Origin: Streptomyces zingiberis
GTDB lineage: Bacteria > Actinomycetota > Actinomycetes > Streptomycetales > Streptomycetaceae
NCBI RefSeq assembly: GCF_012034935.1
Contig: NZ_JAATEN010000008.1
Coordinates: 124,001 to 188,000 of the forward strand
DNA: 64,000 bases
Direction of reading: 5' to 3'
Each line of letters starts with the position of its first letter. Within the stretch, counting starts at the first letter, position 1. The position numbers were made by a program, and so were the translations under genes. This document shows positions 1 to 9,018 of the stretch, one piece after another. The notes under the pieces were generated by a model. That model saw only the letters and a program-made list of their open reading frames with translations. It was not told where the DNA came from and ran no database searches.

Positions 1-2
1 AC

Positions 3-1397
3 ACGTTCCAGACGCTGATGGCCCTGCCCCGCTCCGGCAGCGAGCCCGTCCCCGAGGCGGCCTCCAAGTGCGGCTTCACCGACCGGCAGAACGAGCAGTA
101 CCGGTGCACGGTCCGGGAGGGCCTGAAGTTCTCCAACGGCAACGACCTCACCGCGGAGGACGTCAAGTTCTCGGTGGAGCGGACGCTGGCCATCAAGGAC
201 CCCAACGGCCCCGTCTCCCTGATCTCCAACATCGACCGGGTCGAGACCCTCGGCGACCGCGAGATCGTCTTCCACCTCAAGCAGCCGGACGCCACCTTCC
301 CGCACAAGCTCGCCACCCCGGCCGCCGCGATCGTGGACGCCGAGAGCTACGACGCCAAGAAGCTCCGCGACGGTTTCGACCTGGTCGGCTCCGGGCCGTA
401 CGCCCTGGAGACGGAGGAGGAGGACGGCGTCGCCAAGACGCTCACCTTCACCAAGAACCCCAACTACCAGGGCCAGATCGAGATCCGCAACGAGAAGGTG
501 GAGCTGCGGGTCCTGGAGGACGCCGAGGCCATGGAGAAGGCGCTCATGGACGGCGAGATCGAGGTGATGAGCCGCACGATGTCGCCGGAGCAGATAGCCC
601 GGTTGCAGCGGAAGGGCTCGAAGGAGATCAACTTCCTGGAGACCCCCGGCCAGGAGATCCGCTACCTCGCCTTCAACACGGAGGACCCGGTCGCCGGCGA
701 CAAGGCCGTCCGCCGGGCGATGGCCCAGGTCGTGGACCGCCAGGAACTCGTCCGGGACGTCTACGAGCGCAGCGCCGAGCCGCTCTACTCGATCATCCCC
801 AGGAGCGTCGGCTCCCACGTCAACTCCTTCTTCAACCGCTACGGGGAGCCCGACCCGGAGGCCGCGCGCCGCACTCTGGAGGCCGCGGGCGTCGAGATCC
901 CCGTCAAGCTGCAGCTCGCCTACACCACGGACCACTACGGGCCGGCCACGAAGGCGGAGTTCGAGACCCTGCGCAAGCAGCTCAACGAGACCGGGCTGTT
1001 CGACGTCACCATCAAGGGCTTCGAATGGAAGACCTTCCGCCCCAGCCAGAGCGAGCGCGCCTACGCCGTCTACGGCATGGGCTGGTACCCGGACTTCCCG
1101 GACCCCGACAACTTCACGGCGCCGTTCTTCTCCCCGGACAACTTCCTCAACAGCCCGTACGACAACAAGGAGATCCACAGCCAGCTGATCCCGGAGACCC
1201 GGCAGCAGGCGGAGCGGACCGGGGCGTCCAAGAGCTTCGAGCGGGTCCAGGACATCGTCGCCGAGGACGTGCCCGTCCTGCCGCTCTGGCAGGGCAAGCA
1301 GTACGTGGCGTCCCGGAACAGCGTCACCGGTGTGGAGTGGGCGCTCAACTCGTCGTCGGTACTGCAACTGTGGGAGCTCGGCCGCTCCGCCGGCTGA
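3..1397 (+). CDS. ABC transporter substrate-binding protein, family 5 (5' end outside window)
   Basis: Extracellular solute receptor of an ABC importer of the oligopeptide/nickel (SBP_bac_5) type. The frame is open from the first complete codon, and FQTLMALPRSGSEP aligns with FQSLISFPRGGTTP near residue 64 of the next gene, so about 63 N-terminal residues including the signal peptide are upstream of the window. An internal ATG at 18 is not the real start. Diagnostic stretches include the VKFSVERTL segment, DPVAGDKAVRRA and the C-terminal DIVAEDVPVLPLWQGKQY block. It is a tandem paralogue of the following gene; no permease or ATPase is visible, so the ligand cannot be named. Confidence 0.9.
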   Translation, partial: TFQTLMALPRSGSEPVPEAASKCGFTDRQNEQYRCTVREGLKFSNGNDLTAEDVKFSVERTLAIKDPNGPVSLISNIDRVETLGDREIVFHLKQPDATFPHKLATPAAAIVDAESYDAKKLRDGFDLVGSGPYALETEEEDGVAKTLTFTKNPNYQGQIEIRNEKVELRVLEDAEAMEKALMDGEIEVMSRTMSPEQIARLQRKGSKEINFLETPGQEIRYLAFNTEDPVAGDKAVRRAMAQVVDRQELVRDVYERSAEPLYSIIPRSVGSHVNSFFNRYGEPDPEAARRTLEAAGVEIPVKLQLAYTTDHYGPATKAEFETLRKQLNETGLFDVTIKGFEWKTFRPSQSERAYAVYGMGWYPDFPDPDNFTAPFFSPDNFLNSPYDNKEIHSQLIPETRQQAERTGASKSFERVQDIVAEDVPVLPLWQGKQYVASRNSVTGVEWALNSSSVLQLWELGRSAG

Positions 1398-1455
1398 CCG
1401 ATCCGGCAGGCCGAGACGCCGACGGGGGCCGGAGTCCAGCGAGGAGGTGTGAGCA

Positions 1456-3051
1456 TTGCGCATGAGGGCACGTCAGCACCTGTTCGTGGTCCCGGCCCTG
1501 GCGGGGCTGCTGGCCGGATGCGGGGGCGGGGGTTCCGCGGCAGGTACGGGTGAGCCGGTCGTCATGGGAATGACGGACGAGGTCACCGCGGTCGATCCCG
1601 CCTCGGGCTACGACCCGGGCTCCTGGCTGCTGTTCAACAACGTCTTCCAGTCCCTGATCAGCTTCCCCCGCGGCGGGACGACCCCGCAGCCGGAGGCGGC
1701 CGAGCGCTGCGGCTTCGAGGACTCCGCCAGCAAGGTCTACCGCTGTACCCTCAAGGACGGCCTCACGTTCTCCGGCGGCAACCGCCTGACCTCCGAGGAC
1801 GTCGCCTTCTCCTTCCGCCGGACGCTGCGGATCGACGACGAGAACGGCCCGGCCGTCCTGCTGTCCTCGCTCGACAAGGTCGAGACGCCGGACGACAAGA
1901 CGGTGATCTTCCGGCTGAAGACCTCCGACGCGACCTTCCCCATGAAGATCGCCTCCGGCGCCGGTTCCATCGTCGACCACCGCGAGTACCCCGCGGACCG
2001 GCTGCGGACCGACGGCAAGGCGGTCGGCTCGGGCGTCTACACGCTGGACTCCTTCGACGCCGGGTCCGAGGCGAAGTTCTCCGTCAACCCCGACTACCAG
2101 GGGCCCGCCAGGGTCAAGAACTCCGGGATGACCATGAAGTTCTACCGGGGGAACCAGGGCGCCCTGAAGGAGGCGCTGCGCCGGGGGGACCTCGACCTCG
2201 CCTACCGCGGCCTGTCCATCGAGGACATCAGCGATCTGGAGACCGCCACGACGGACCAGAAGGACGGGCTGGAGGTGATCGAGGGGACCAGCGCCGAGGT
2301 CCAGCACCTGGTCTTCAACCTCGACCACCCGGTCGCCGGCAAGGAGGCGGTGCGCAAGGCCGTCGCCTATCTCGTCGACCGCAGCGCCCTCGTCCGCGAC
2401 GTCTACAAGTACACCGCCAAGCCGCTGTACTCGATCGTCCCCTCCGGGATCACCGCGCACAACACGGCCTTCTTCGACCTGTACGGCGACCGGCCGCAGC
2501 CCGCCAAGGCCGAGGCGGCCCTGCGCGACGAGGGCATCACCGAGCCGGTCGAGCTCACCCTCCACGCCACCCCCAGCCGTTACGGCCCCGGCACGGTCCC
2601 CGCCTTCGAGGAGATCGCGGAGCAGCTCAACGCCGGCGGCCTGTTCGACGCCAAGGTCGAGTCCACCGAACTGGGCGCCTACGAAAAGGGCATCAGGAAC
2701 GGCGACTACGGCGTCTACGTCAAGGGCTGGGTGCCCGACTACCCGGATCCGGACAACTTCACCGCGCCGTTCTTCGGCGAGGGCAACGTCCTCGGCAACA
2801 ACTACGACTCCGAGCGGATCGTCCGGCAGCTGATCCCCAGCACCGCCGCGCAGGCCAACCGGGCCGCCACCGCGTCGAACTTCGGCGAGGTGCAGGACAT
2901 CGTGGCCGAGGAGCTGCCGGTGCTGCCGCTGTGGCAGGGCAAGCAGTACGCCGTGGCGCGCGGTGACATCGCCGGCCTGGAGTGGTCTCTGGACGCCTCC
3001 ACGGTGTTCCGCTTCTGGGAGATCAGCAAGGCCGAGGCGGAAGAGGAGTGA
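1456..3051 (+). CDS. ABC transporter substrate-binding lipoprotein, family 5
   Basis: Complete 531-residue SBP_bac_5 lipoprotein. A short signal peptide ends in a lipobox (LLAGC, Cys about residue 21) followed by a Gly-rich linker, so it should be lipid-anchored outside the membrane. The start is chosen at TTG 1456 because AGGAGG (1442-1447) lies 8 nt before it; ATG at 1462 is the alternative. It shares the DIVAEELPVLPLWQGKQY C-terminal block with the upstream gene, showing tandem duplication with 58 nt between them. The substrate is probably a peptide or other oligomeric solute, by family only. A hairpin at 3094-3125 ends the unit. Confidence 0.92.
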   Translation: MRMRARQHLFVVPALAGLLAGCGGGGSAAGTGEPVVMGMTDEVTAVDPASGYDPGSWLLFNNVFQSLISFPRGGTTPQPEAAERCGFEDSASKVYRCTLKDGLTFSGGNRLTSEDVAFSFRRTLRIDDENGPAVLLSSLDKVETPDDKTVIFRLKTSDATFPMKIASGAGSIVDHREYPADRLRTDGKAVGSGVYTLDSFDAGSEAKFSVNPDYQGPARVKNSGMTMKFYRGNQGALKEALRRGDLDLAYRGLSIEDISDLETATTDQKDGLEVIEGTSAEVQHLVFNLDHPVAGKEAVRKAVAYLVDRSALVRDVYKYTAKPLYSIVPSGITAHNTAFFDLYGDRPQPAKAEAALRDEGITEPVELTLHATPSRYGPGTVPAFEEIAEQLNAGGLFDAKVESTELGAYEKGIRNGDYGVYVKGWVPDYPDPDNFTAPFFGEGNVLGNNYDSERIVRQLIPSTAAQANRAATASNFGEVQDIVAEELPVLPLWQGKQYAVARGDIAGLEWSLDASTVFRFWEISKAEAEEE

Positions 3052-3093
3052 TCCGCGCCGGGCGGCCCGGGGGCGCCCGGCGGCCGGCCGGAA

Positions 3094-3125
3094 GCTGAGG
3101 GCGCCCTCCGCGGGGAGCCCTCAGC
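3094..3125. terminator. Bidirectional hairpin terminator
   Basis: Perfect 9-bp inverted repeat GCTGAGGGC / GCCCTCAGC with a 14-nt loop, between the stop codons of the convergent binding-protein and response-regulator genes. There is no T-tract, which is usual in Streptomyces. Confidence 0.7.
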
Positions 3126-3181
3126 ACCGGCCCCCGGTCCCGGCTCCCGCTCCGGCCGTGGGCGGAGCCCGCCCGGCGGCC

Positions 3182-3853
3182 TCAGTGCCCGCCCGGCCGC
3201 ACCAGCCCGCTCTCGTACGCGTAGACGGCCGCCTGTACCCGGTCCCGCAGGCCGAGCTTGGTCAGGACATGGCCGACATGGGTCTTCACCGTGGTCTCGC
3301 TGACGAACAGATCGGCTGCGATCTCCGCGTTGGACAGCCCCTTGGCGACCAGCTTCAGCACCTCCACCTCGCGGTCCGTCAGCGTGTGCAGCGTGTCCGG
3401 AACCGGCTCCTCGCCGGAGGGGAGCTTGGCGGCGTACTTGTCGAGCAGCCGGCGGGTGATGCTCGGCGCGAGCATCGCCTCACCCGAGGCGACCACCCGG
3501 ATCGCCTGCACCAGCTCCTGCGCGGGGGCGTCCTTCAGCAGGAAGCCGCTGGCCCCCGCGCGCAGCGCCTCCACCACGTACTCGTCGAGGTCGAACGTGG
3601 TCAGGACGAGCACCTTGGCCGGGCCGTCCCGCCCGGGGCCGGTGATCTGGCGGGTGGCCTCGACGCCGTCCATCCGGGGCATCCGGATGTCCATCAGCAC
3701 CACGTCGGGCTGGAGCGCCCGGACCTGGTCCAGGGCCTGGAGGCCGTCCCCGGCCTCGCCCACCACGGCGATGTCCTGCTCGGCCTCCAGGATCATCCGG
3801 AAACCGGTGCGCAACAGCGGCTGGTCGTCGACCAGGAGGACACGGATGGCCAC
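3182..3853 (-). CDS. Two-component response regulator, NarL/LuxR family
   Basis: Receiver domain (about residues 1-120) with the acidic LVDDQ pocket, phospho-acceptor Asp in LMDIRMP and the VLTTFD segment, followed by a LuxR-type helix-turn-helix (LTDREVEVLKLVAKGLSNAEIA, shown in part). Expected to bind DNA as a phosphorylated dimer. GTG at 3853 is preferred over ATG at 3871 because the GGGGAG ribosome site lies between the two. No histidine kinase is adjacent, so it is an orphan here. It is immediately downstream of the RecB-like gene on the same strand, and the two may be co-transcribed. Confidence 0.93.
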   Translation of the reverse strand: MAIRVLLVDDQPLLRTGFRMILEAEQDIAVVGEAGDGLQALDQVRALQPDVVLMDIRMPRMDGVEATRQITGPGRDGPAKVLVLTTFDLDEYVVEALRAGASGFLLKDAPAQELVQAIRVVASGEAMLAPSITRRLLDKYAAKLPSGEEPVPDTLHTLTDREVEVLKLVAKGLSNAEIAADLFVSETTVKTHVGHVLTKLGLRDRVQAAVYAYESGLVRPGGH

Positions 3854-3871
3854 GGTGGAACTCCCCTTCAC

Positions 3872-4969
3872 TCAGACCCCGCCCATTGTGCCCTGGCCGC
3901 TTCCCGCGGGGCCGCCCGGCTCCGCCTCCGCCTGCGCAGGCGGAGGTACCGGCGCGGGGATGACGGGCGGGCACGGTGGGGGAGTCCCGCCGAACTCCGG
4001 GCACACCGCCCGGTGGTCGCACCAGCCGCACAGCTTGCCCGGCCGGGGCCGCCAGTCGCCCGTCCGGGCCGCCCGGCGGATCGCCGTCCACAGGGCCAGC
4101 ACCTTCCGCTCCGTGGCGCGCAGGTCCTCCTCGGCCGGGTCGTAGCTGAGCACGTCACCGCTGCCCAGGTAGACCAGCTGGAGGCGGCGCGGCACCGTGC
4201 CCCGCAGCCGCCACAGGACCAGCGCGTAGAACTTCATCTGGAACAGCGCGTCCCCCGCGTACTCGGGGCGCGGGGCCTTGCCGGTCTTGTAGTCGACGAT
4301 GCGCACCGCGCCGTCCGGCGCCACGTCGACCCGGTCGATGATGCCGCGCAGCCGCAGCCCGGACTCCAGGGTGGTCTCCACGAACAGCTCACGCTCCGCG
4401 GGTTCCAGCCGGGTGGGGTCCTCCAGCGTGAACCACCGGGCCAGCAGCCGCTCCGCCTCCGCGAGCCACTCCGCCAGCCGGGCGGGGTCCACCGGGCCCG
4501 CGCCGCCGTCCCGGGCGCCGTCCTCCTCCTGGAACAGCTCCGCCAGCTCCGGCCGGGCCGCCAGCAGCCGCTCCCACTCCCCGGGGAGCAGCGAGCGGGC
4601 CCGTCCCGCCGTGCGCTCCGCGGCCGGGGCGTCGAAGAGGCGTTCCAGCACCGCGTGGACCAGCGTCCCCCGGGTGGCCGCCGCGCTGGGACGCTCCGGC
4701 AGTTTGTCGATCACCCGGAAGCGGTAGAGCAGCGGGCAGGTCATGAAGTCGGCGGCGCGGGACGGCGACAGCGACGTGAGGGCCGCCGGGCCCCCCGGCG
4801 TCCTCGGGCGCGCCGGTGCCCCGGAGGAGCGCTGTGCGCCCTCTCCCGCGGCGCTGGTGGCGCCCGGGGCGCTGCCCGGAGCGCCCTGCGCGGCCGCCGG
4901 CGCCGGCGGGCCGCCGTCCGGGCCCCGGCCGGTTCCGCCGGTGCCCGCGTGCTCGGTGCTGGTTCCCAT
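3872..4969 (-). CDS. RecB-family PD-(D/E)XK exonuclease with probable Fe-S cluster
   Basis: 365-residue nuclease related to the RecB/AddB C-terminal domain and Cas4. The first ~70 residues are Gly/Ala/Pro-rich and probably disordered. Active-site elements are His105 (TLVHAVLE), Asp212 in IIDRVD and the VDYKTGK motif (Asp226, Lys228). Cys78 (FMTCP) plus the C-terminal LCGWCDHRAVCPEF group form the four-Cys pattern that holds a 4Fe-4S cluster in Cas4/AddB proteins. No CRISPR array or recC/recD is nearby, so a DNA-repair role is more likely than adaptation. Divergent from the site-2 protease. Confidence 0.9.
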   Translation of the reverse strand: MGTSTEHAGTGGTGRGPDGGPPAPAAAQGAPGSAPGATSAAGEGAQRSSGAPARPRTPGGPAALTSLSPSRAADFMTCPLLYRFRVIDKLPERPSAAATRGTLVHAVLERLFDAPAAERTAGRARSLLPGEWERLLAARPELAELFQEEDGARDGGAGPVDPARLAEWLAEAERLLARWFTLEDPTRLEPAERELFVETTLESGLRLRGIIDRVDVAPDGAVRIVDYKTGKAPRPEYAGDALFQMKFYALVLWRLRGTVPRRLQLVYLGSGDVLSYDPAEEDLRATERKVLALWTAIRRAARTGDWRPRPGKLCGWCDHRAVCPEFGGTPPPCPPVIPAPVPPPAQAEAEPGGPAGSGQGTMGGV

Positions 4970-5217
4970 GGCGTACGACCCTACGGCCCGGGACCGACAC
5001 CCGTCCGCATACCATCGACCGCAGAGCTTCCCGTACCGCGCGCCCCCGCCCGGGACCGGCCGCGGGGCGGGAGCGGAACCGACCGACGGGACACCCGGCG
5101 GGACACCGGGGGCCCGCCCGGGGGACGGGGCCGCGCCCGGCCGGCCCCGCGGCCGGCCCCGGGGTGTGGAGCGGACGGGTGGCAGGCGACCGGGTGACGC
5201 AGCGACGAAAGGCCCCT

Positions 5218-6498
5218 GTGGACAAGAGCGGCGAGAGCGGCGAGAGCGGCGAGGGCCCCGAGAGCGGCGGCCCTGCCGGGAACGGGTACCCGCGCCCCGG
5301 CGGCGGGAACGCCCCGGGCGGTGACCGCGAGCGGAAGCGCCCGCCCGGCACCGGAGGCGGCATCCTGATGGGCCGTCCGTTCGGGGTGCCGGTCTATGTG
5401 GCGCCGAGCTGGTTCCTGGTGGCCGCCCTCATCACCTGGGTCTTCGGCGGGCAGCTGGAACGGGTCCTGCCGGAGCTCGGAAACCTGCGCTATCTCGTCT
5501 CGCTCTTCTTCGCCGTCGCCTTCTACGGCTCGGTGCTCGTCCACGAGCTGGCGCACACCGTCGTCGCGCTCCGCTACAAGCTCCCCGTCCGCCGGATCCA
5601 GCTGCAGTTCTTCGGCGGTGTCTCGGAGATCGAGAAGGAGTCGGAGACCCCCGGGCGCGAGTTCGTCCTCGCCTTCGTCGGCCCGCTGCTCTCCCTCGTC
5701 CTCGCCGGCCTGTTCTACCTCGGCATGTACGCGGTCGAGCCGGGCACGGTCCCGGGGGTGCTGATGGCCGGTCTGATGATCTCCAACCTGATCGTCGCGG
5801 CGTTCAACCTGCTGCCCGGACTGCCGCTGGACGGCGGGCGGATGCTGCGCGCCGTGGTCTGGAAGGTCACCGGGCGGCCGATGAGCGGAACCGTCGCCGC
5901 GGCCTGGACCGGGCGGGCGCTCGCCATCGTCGTCCTCGCCGGGCTGCCGCTGCTCACCCATTCGGGGCGGCTCGGCAACGCGCCCGAGGAGTTCGGCGGG
6001 GTCGACACCGTCACCGACGCGCTGCTCGCCGCCATCCTCGCCGGGATCATCTGGACCGGTGCCGGCAACAGCCTGCGCATGGCCCGGCTCCGGGAGCGCC
6101 TGCCGGAGCTGCGGGCCCGCAACCTCACCCGCCGGGCGGTACCCGTATCGGCCGACACCCCGCTCTCCGAGGCGCTCCGCCGGGCCAACGAGGCGGGCGC
6201 GCGCGCCCTGGTGGTGGTGGACGGCCAGGGGGAGCCCACGGCGCTGGTGCGGGAGGCGTCGATCGCGGGAGTGCCCGAGCACCGCCGCCCCTGGGTCGCC
6301 ACCGGCGGGCTCGCGCAGGAACTCAGGCCGGGCATGCGGGTCTCCGCCGAACTCAGCGGGGAGGACCTGCTGGAGAGCCTCCGGACGACCCCCGCCACCG
6401 AGTACCTGGTGGTCGAGGAGACCGGCGAGGTCTACGGGGTGCTCTCCACCGCCGACGTCGAACGCGCCTTCGTCTCGGCCATGGCCCGCCACTCCTGA
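5218..6498 (+). CDS. Site-2 protease-family zinc metalloprotease with CBS domains
   Basis: Intramembrane protease of the M50 (S2P/SpoIVFB) type, about 426 residues. The zinc site is HELAH (residues 109-113) in one transmembrane helix, with the second ligand in LPLDGGRM (Asp205). Six or so hydrophobic segments are followed by a C-terminal pair of CBS-like repeats (about 300-420) that may sense nucleotides. The N-terminal ~45 residues are charged and repetitive. The start at GTG 5218 is chosen for the weak GAAAGG upstream; GTG 5194 is also possible. The substrate is unknown. Sits 71 nt upstream of trmI. Confidence 0.9.
   Translation: MDKSGESGESGEGPESGGPAGNGYPRPGGGNAPGGDRERKRPPGTGGGILMGRPFGVPVYVAPSWFLVAALITWVFGGQLERVLPELGNLRYLVSLFFAVAFYGSVLVHELAHTVVALRYKLPVRRIQLQFFGGVSEIEKESETPGREFVLAFVGPLLSLVLAGLFYLGMYAVEPGTVPGVLMAGLMISNLIVAAFNLLPGLPLDGGRMLRAVVWKVTGRPMSGTVAAAWTGRALAIVVLAGLPLLTHSGRLGNAPEEFGGVDTVTDALLAAILAGIIWTGAGNSLRMARLRERLPELRARNLTRRAVPVSADTPLSEALRRANEAGARALVVVDGQGEPTALVREASIAGVPEHRRPWVATGGLAQELRPGMRVSAELSGEDLLESLRTTPATEYLVVEETGEVYGVLSTADVERAFVSAMARHS
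5227..5253 (+). repeat. 9-bp tandem repeat, 3 copies, in coding sequence
   Basis: Three perfect copies of AGCGGCGAG, encoding Ser-Gly-Glu repeats at the disordered N-terminus of the site-2 protease. Confidence 0.9.
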
Positions 6499-6557
6499 CC
6501 CGCCGAGGGCCCTGGTCCGGGCTCCCGGCCGTGGCGGGAGGCCGCCGCCGGGACCGG

Positions 6558-6563
6558 TAGGCT
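6558..6563 (+). promoter_or_regulatory. -10 element of a probable leaderless trmI promoter
   Basis: TAGGCT lies exactly 6 nt before the trmI ATG at 6570 and there is no ribosome site in between, the geometry of a leaderless mRNA. No clear -35 is visible. Confidence 0.55.
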
Positions 6564-6569
6564 GGTCAC

Positions 6570-7478
6570 ATGTCCGAACCGACCGGTGCCGCCCGCCGTC
6601 GCGGGCCCTTCGAGGTCGGGGACCAGGTCCAGCTCACCGATCCCAAGGGACGCCACTACACGTTCACGCTCGAAGCCGGGAAGAGCTTCCACACCCACAA
6701 GGGTGCCTTCCCGCACGACGAGCTGATCGGCGCTCCCGAGGGCAGTGTTGTCCGTACCACCGGGAACGTCGCGTATCTCGCGCTGCGCCCGCTGCTCCCC
6801 GACTACGTCCTGTCCATGCCCCGCGGCGCCGCCGTGGTCTACCCCAAGGACGCGGGGCAGATCCTGGCCATGGCCGACATCTTCCCCGGCGCGCGTGTCG
6901 TCGAGGCGGGCGTCGGCTCCGGCTCGCTCAGCACCTTCCTGCTGCGCGCCATCGGCGACCAGGGCATGCTCCACTCCTACGAGCGCCGGGCGGACTTCGC
7001 CGAGATCGCCGCCGAGAACGTCCGCCGCTACTTCGGGGCCGAGCACCCGGCCTGGCGGCTCACCGTCGGCGACCTCCAGGACAACCTCTCCGACACCGAG
7101 GTCGACCGCGTCATCCTGGACATGCTCGCCCCCTGGGAGTGCCTGGAGGCCGTCTCCAAGGCCCTGGTGCCCGGCGGCATCGTCTGCTGTTACGTGGCCA
7201 CCACGACCCAGCTCGCCCGCACCGTCGAGGCGATCCGCGAGCACGGCACCTTCAACGAGCCGACCGCCTGGGAGACCATGCTCCGCACCTGGCACGTGGA
7301 AGGGCTGGCCGTCCGCCCCGACCACCGCATGGTCGGCCACACCGGCTTCCTGCTCACCGCCCGCCGCCTGGCCGACGGCGTGGAACCGCCGCTGCGCCGC
7401 CGCCGCCCCGCGAAGGGCGCCTACGGCGAGGACTACACCGGCCCGGGGTCCGGCAGCGGGGGCGCCGCCCGCGCCTGA
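6570..7478 (+). CDS. trmI: tRNA (adenine-58-N1)-methyltransferase
   Basis: Class I SAM-dependent methyltransferase of the TrmI family, 302 residues, which makes m1A58 in the T-loop of tRNA as a homotetramer. Visible signatures are the N-terminal beta domain (FEVGDQVQLTDPKGRHYTF), the SAM-binding VVEAGVGSGSLSTFLLRA, motif HSYERRADFAEIAAENV and the LDMLAPWE catalytic region. The order RecB-like nuclease, site-2 protease, trmI, ferredoxin, arc is typical of actinomycetes with proteasomes. The start is ATG 6570; translation probably begins on a leaderless transcript. Confidence 0.96.
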   Translation: MSEPTGAARRRGPFEVGDQVQLTDPKGRHYTFTLEAGKSFHTHKGAFPHDELIGAPEGSVVRTTGNVAYLALRPLLPDYVLSMPRGAAVVYPKDAGQILAMADIFPGARVVEAGVGSGSLSTFLLRAIGDQGMLHSYERRADFAEIAAENVRRYFGAEHPAWRLTVGDLQDNLSDTEVDRVILDMLAPWECLEAVSKALVPGGIVCCYVATTTQLARTVEAIREHGTFNEPTAWETMLRTWHVEGLAVRPDHRMVGHTGFLLTARRLADGVEPPLRRRRPAKGAYGEDYTGPGSGSGGAARA

Positions 7479-7760
7479 ACGGCAGCGCTCCGCCGCCCCC
7501 GGCCCGGCCGGCCGTCCTCACTCGCCCCGTCCCAGGAGACCGGGAAACGGCCCGGTGCTCCCGCGCCGGGTCGGGTGGGAGGCGGCCCCTCCCGCCGGTT
7601 CCGCCGGGGCCGGGCGGCGGAGCCGTGACCGCCCCGCGGCGGCCCGGTAAACCTTTGGCCACTCTTCGCGGCACGGGGGGCCCGGGCGTTCCGGGCCGGT
7701 GTGAGATATGGCACGATGCAGGCCATCCCACCGGCTCCGCACCTCCAGGAGGCTCAGCGC

Positions 7761-8390
7761 GTGCAGGCCCCGGCATGCCCTCAGCCGTCCGCCCCCCGCC
7801 CGGCGCGGGCGCACGCCCGCTCCCGCCCGGTGCACTGGCTCGTCACCGCCACCGCCCTGGCCGCCGTGGTCGGCGGTGCCGCCTTCCTCCAGCCGTCCGG
7901 CGCGACGGCCACCACGGCGCCGGCGGCGTCCTCCGGGGCCTCGGGAGACACCGGGGACCGGACGTCCGCCGAGCCGGCGGGCCGTACCGGCGGGGCGCCC
8001 GACGCGGAGTCCGCGCGCTACCCGCTGGAGTGCGGGACGGCCGGGACCGAGGTCGTGGAGAAGGGGTCGGCCGACCTGGACGGCGACGGCCGCCCGGAGA
8101 CGGTGGCGGTGGTGAGCTGCGCCGCCGGCATGGGCACTCCGCCGCACGGGCTCTACGTCCTGGCGCACGGGGCGGCGGGGCCCGAGGTCCTGGAGACGCT
8201 GCTGGACCCCGCGGAGCGGATGAACGTCGCCGATCTCGCCGTCACCGGGCGCGGCATCTCCGCCACGCTGCTCGGCTACTCCTCGGCCGAGGTGCCCCGC
8301 TGCTGCCCGGACCAGCGGCGCGAGGTGATCTGGCGGTGGCGGGACGGCTCCTTCCGGCTGGCCGCCCTCGCCGCTCCCGGCAGCGTCTGA
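7761..8390 (+). CDS. Secreted or membrane-anchored protein with FG-GAP-like segment, function unknown
   Basis: 209 residues from GTG 7761, chosen for AGGAGG at 7747-7752. A basic, Pro-rich N-terminus precedes one hydrophobic segment (about residues 30-50, WLVTATALAAVVGGAAF) and an Ala/Ser/Thr-rich linker, so the bulk is extracytoplasmic. The exported part holds two pairs of Cys and an ADLDGDGRPETVAVV motif resembling Ca-binding FG-GAP/VCBS repeats. No enzyme family is recognised. It is convergent with the ferredoxin gene. Confidence 0.8.
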   Translation: MQAPACPQPSAPRPARAHARSRPVHWLVTATALAAVVGGAAFLQPSGATATTAPAASSGASGDTGDRTSAEPAGRTGGAPDAESARYPLECGTAGTEVVEKGSADLDGDGRPETVAVVSCAAGMGTPPHGLYVLAHGAAGPEVLETLLDPAERMNVADLAVTGRGISATLLGYSSAEVPRCCPDQRREVIWRWRDGSFRLAALAAPGSV

Positions 8391-8411
8391 CCGGTCTGAC
8401 CGGTCTGACCG
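8385..8411. repeat. 9-bp tandem repeat, 3 copies
   Basis: Three perfect copies of GTCTGACCG spanning the stop codon of the small secreted protein gene and the start of the intergenic region. Confidence 0.92.
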
Positions 8412-8419
8412 TCGGCCGC

Positions 8420-8437
8420 GCCGGCCGCCGGGCCGGC
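8420..8437. terminator. Bidirectional hairpin between convergent genes
   Basis: Perfect 7-bp arms GCCGGCC / GGCCGGC with a 4-nt loop, located between the stops of the secreted-protein gene and the ferredoxin gene. Confidence 0.5.
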
Positions 8438-8452
8438 ACGGTCACCGGGCGG

Positions 8453-8776
8453 TCACTCCGCGTCAGGGCCGTAGATCTCCACCTTGTCCGAAACCCGACG
8501 GACGTGGATGCACTCCCCGGGGCATTCCCGGGCCGAGTCGGCCACCTCGCGCAGCAGGGGCAGCGGTACCCGGGTGGTGGCCCCGGGCGCCGTCAGCAGT
8601 TCGTCCTCCGTGTCCTTCACATATGCGAGGCCGTCGATGTCGAGTTCGAAGACCTCGGGCGCGTACTGGGCACAGATGCCGTCGCCGGTGCACAGATCCT
8701 GGTCGATCCAGACCTCCAGCTCGGCCGGGGCCGTGCCCGCCGTAGCGCCGGGGGCCGCCTCGTCCTGCACGCTCAT
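8453..8776 (-). CDS. Ferredoxin, probable [3Fe-4S]/[4Fe-4S] single-cluster type
   Basis: 107-residue acidic electron carrier. Cluster ligands are in CTGDGIC (Cys29, Cys35) and in ECPGEC (Cys85, with Cys89 nearby). The D-x-D-L-C-x5-C spacing followed by APEVFE is that of the Streptomyces-type ferredoxins that feed cytochromes P450, but with a long insert between the two halves. The start at ATG 8776 follows GGCAGGCGAG. Electron partners are not encoded nearby. Divergently transcribed from arc; this position next to the proteasome ATPase is conserved in actinomycetes. Confidence 0.92.
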   Translation of the reverse strand: MSVQDEAAPGATAGTAPAELEVWIDQDLCTGDGICAQYAPEVFELDIDGLAYVKDTEDELLTAPGATTRVPLPLLREVADSARECPGECIHVRRVSDKVEIYGPDAE

Positions 8777-8951
8777 CTCGCCTGCCGTTTCCCTGGGTCG
8801 GTGGATCAATTGAAGCCAGCTTTGACGGGTGTTGACCGTCCCGACGATACAACCGCCCGCTTTCCGATGTTGCTGGGTGGGTATCTGCTGGCGTGAGGGA
8901 GTACGCAAGGGTGAAGATCGGACACACCCCGACCGTCTTTGTGATCTAGGG

Positions 8952-8980
8952 GTTTCAACCTCCACCGGTCCAGGTAGGGT
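8952..8980 (+). promoter_or_regulatory. Candidate promoter of arc
   Basis: TAGGGT at 8975-8980 with GTTTCA 17 nt upstream at 8952-8957. A second possible -35/-10 pair, TTGACG (8822-8827) with GATACA 18 nt on, lies farther upstream in an unusually AT-rich stretch that could also serve the divergent ferredoxin gene. Confidence 0.4.
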
Positions 8981-9018
8981 CAGGAAGCGTCCAGCTCCCC
9001 TTGGAGGAGGTGAGGACC

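Noticed and set aside
3872..4969. Cas4 nuclease of a CRISPR system
   Set aside because: The Fe-S and PD-(D/E)XK motifs fit Cas4-like proteins, but no repeats, cas genes or spacers are present; a RecB-like repair nuclease next to housekeeping genes is more likely.
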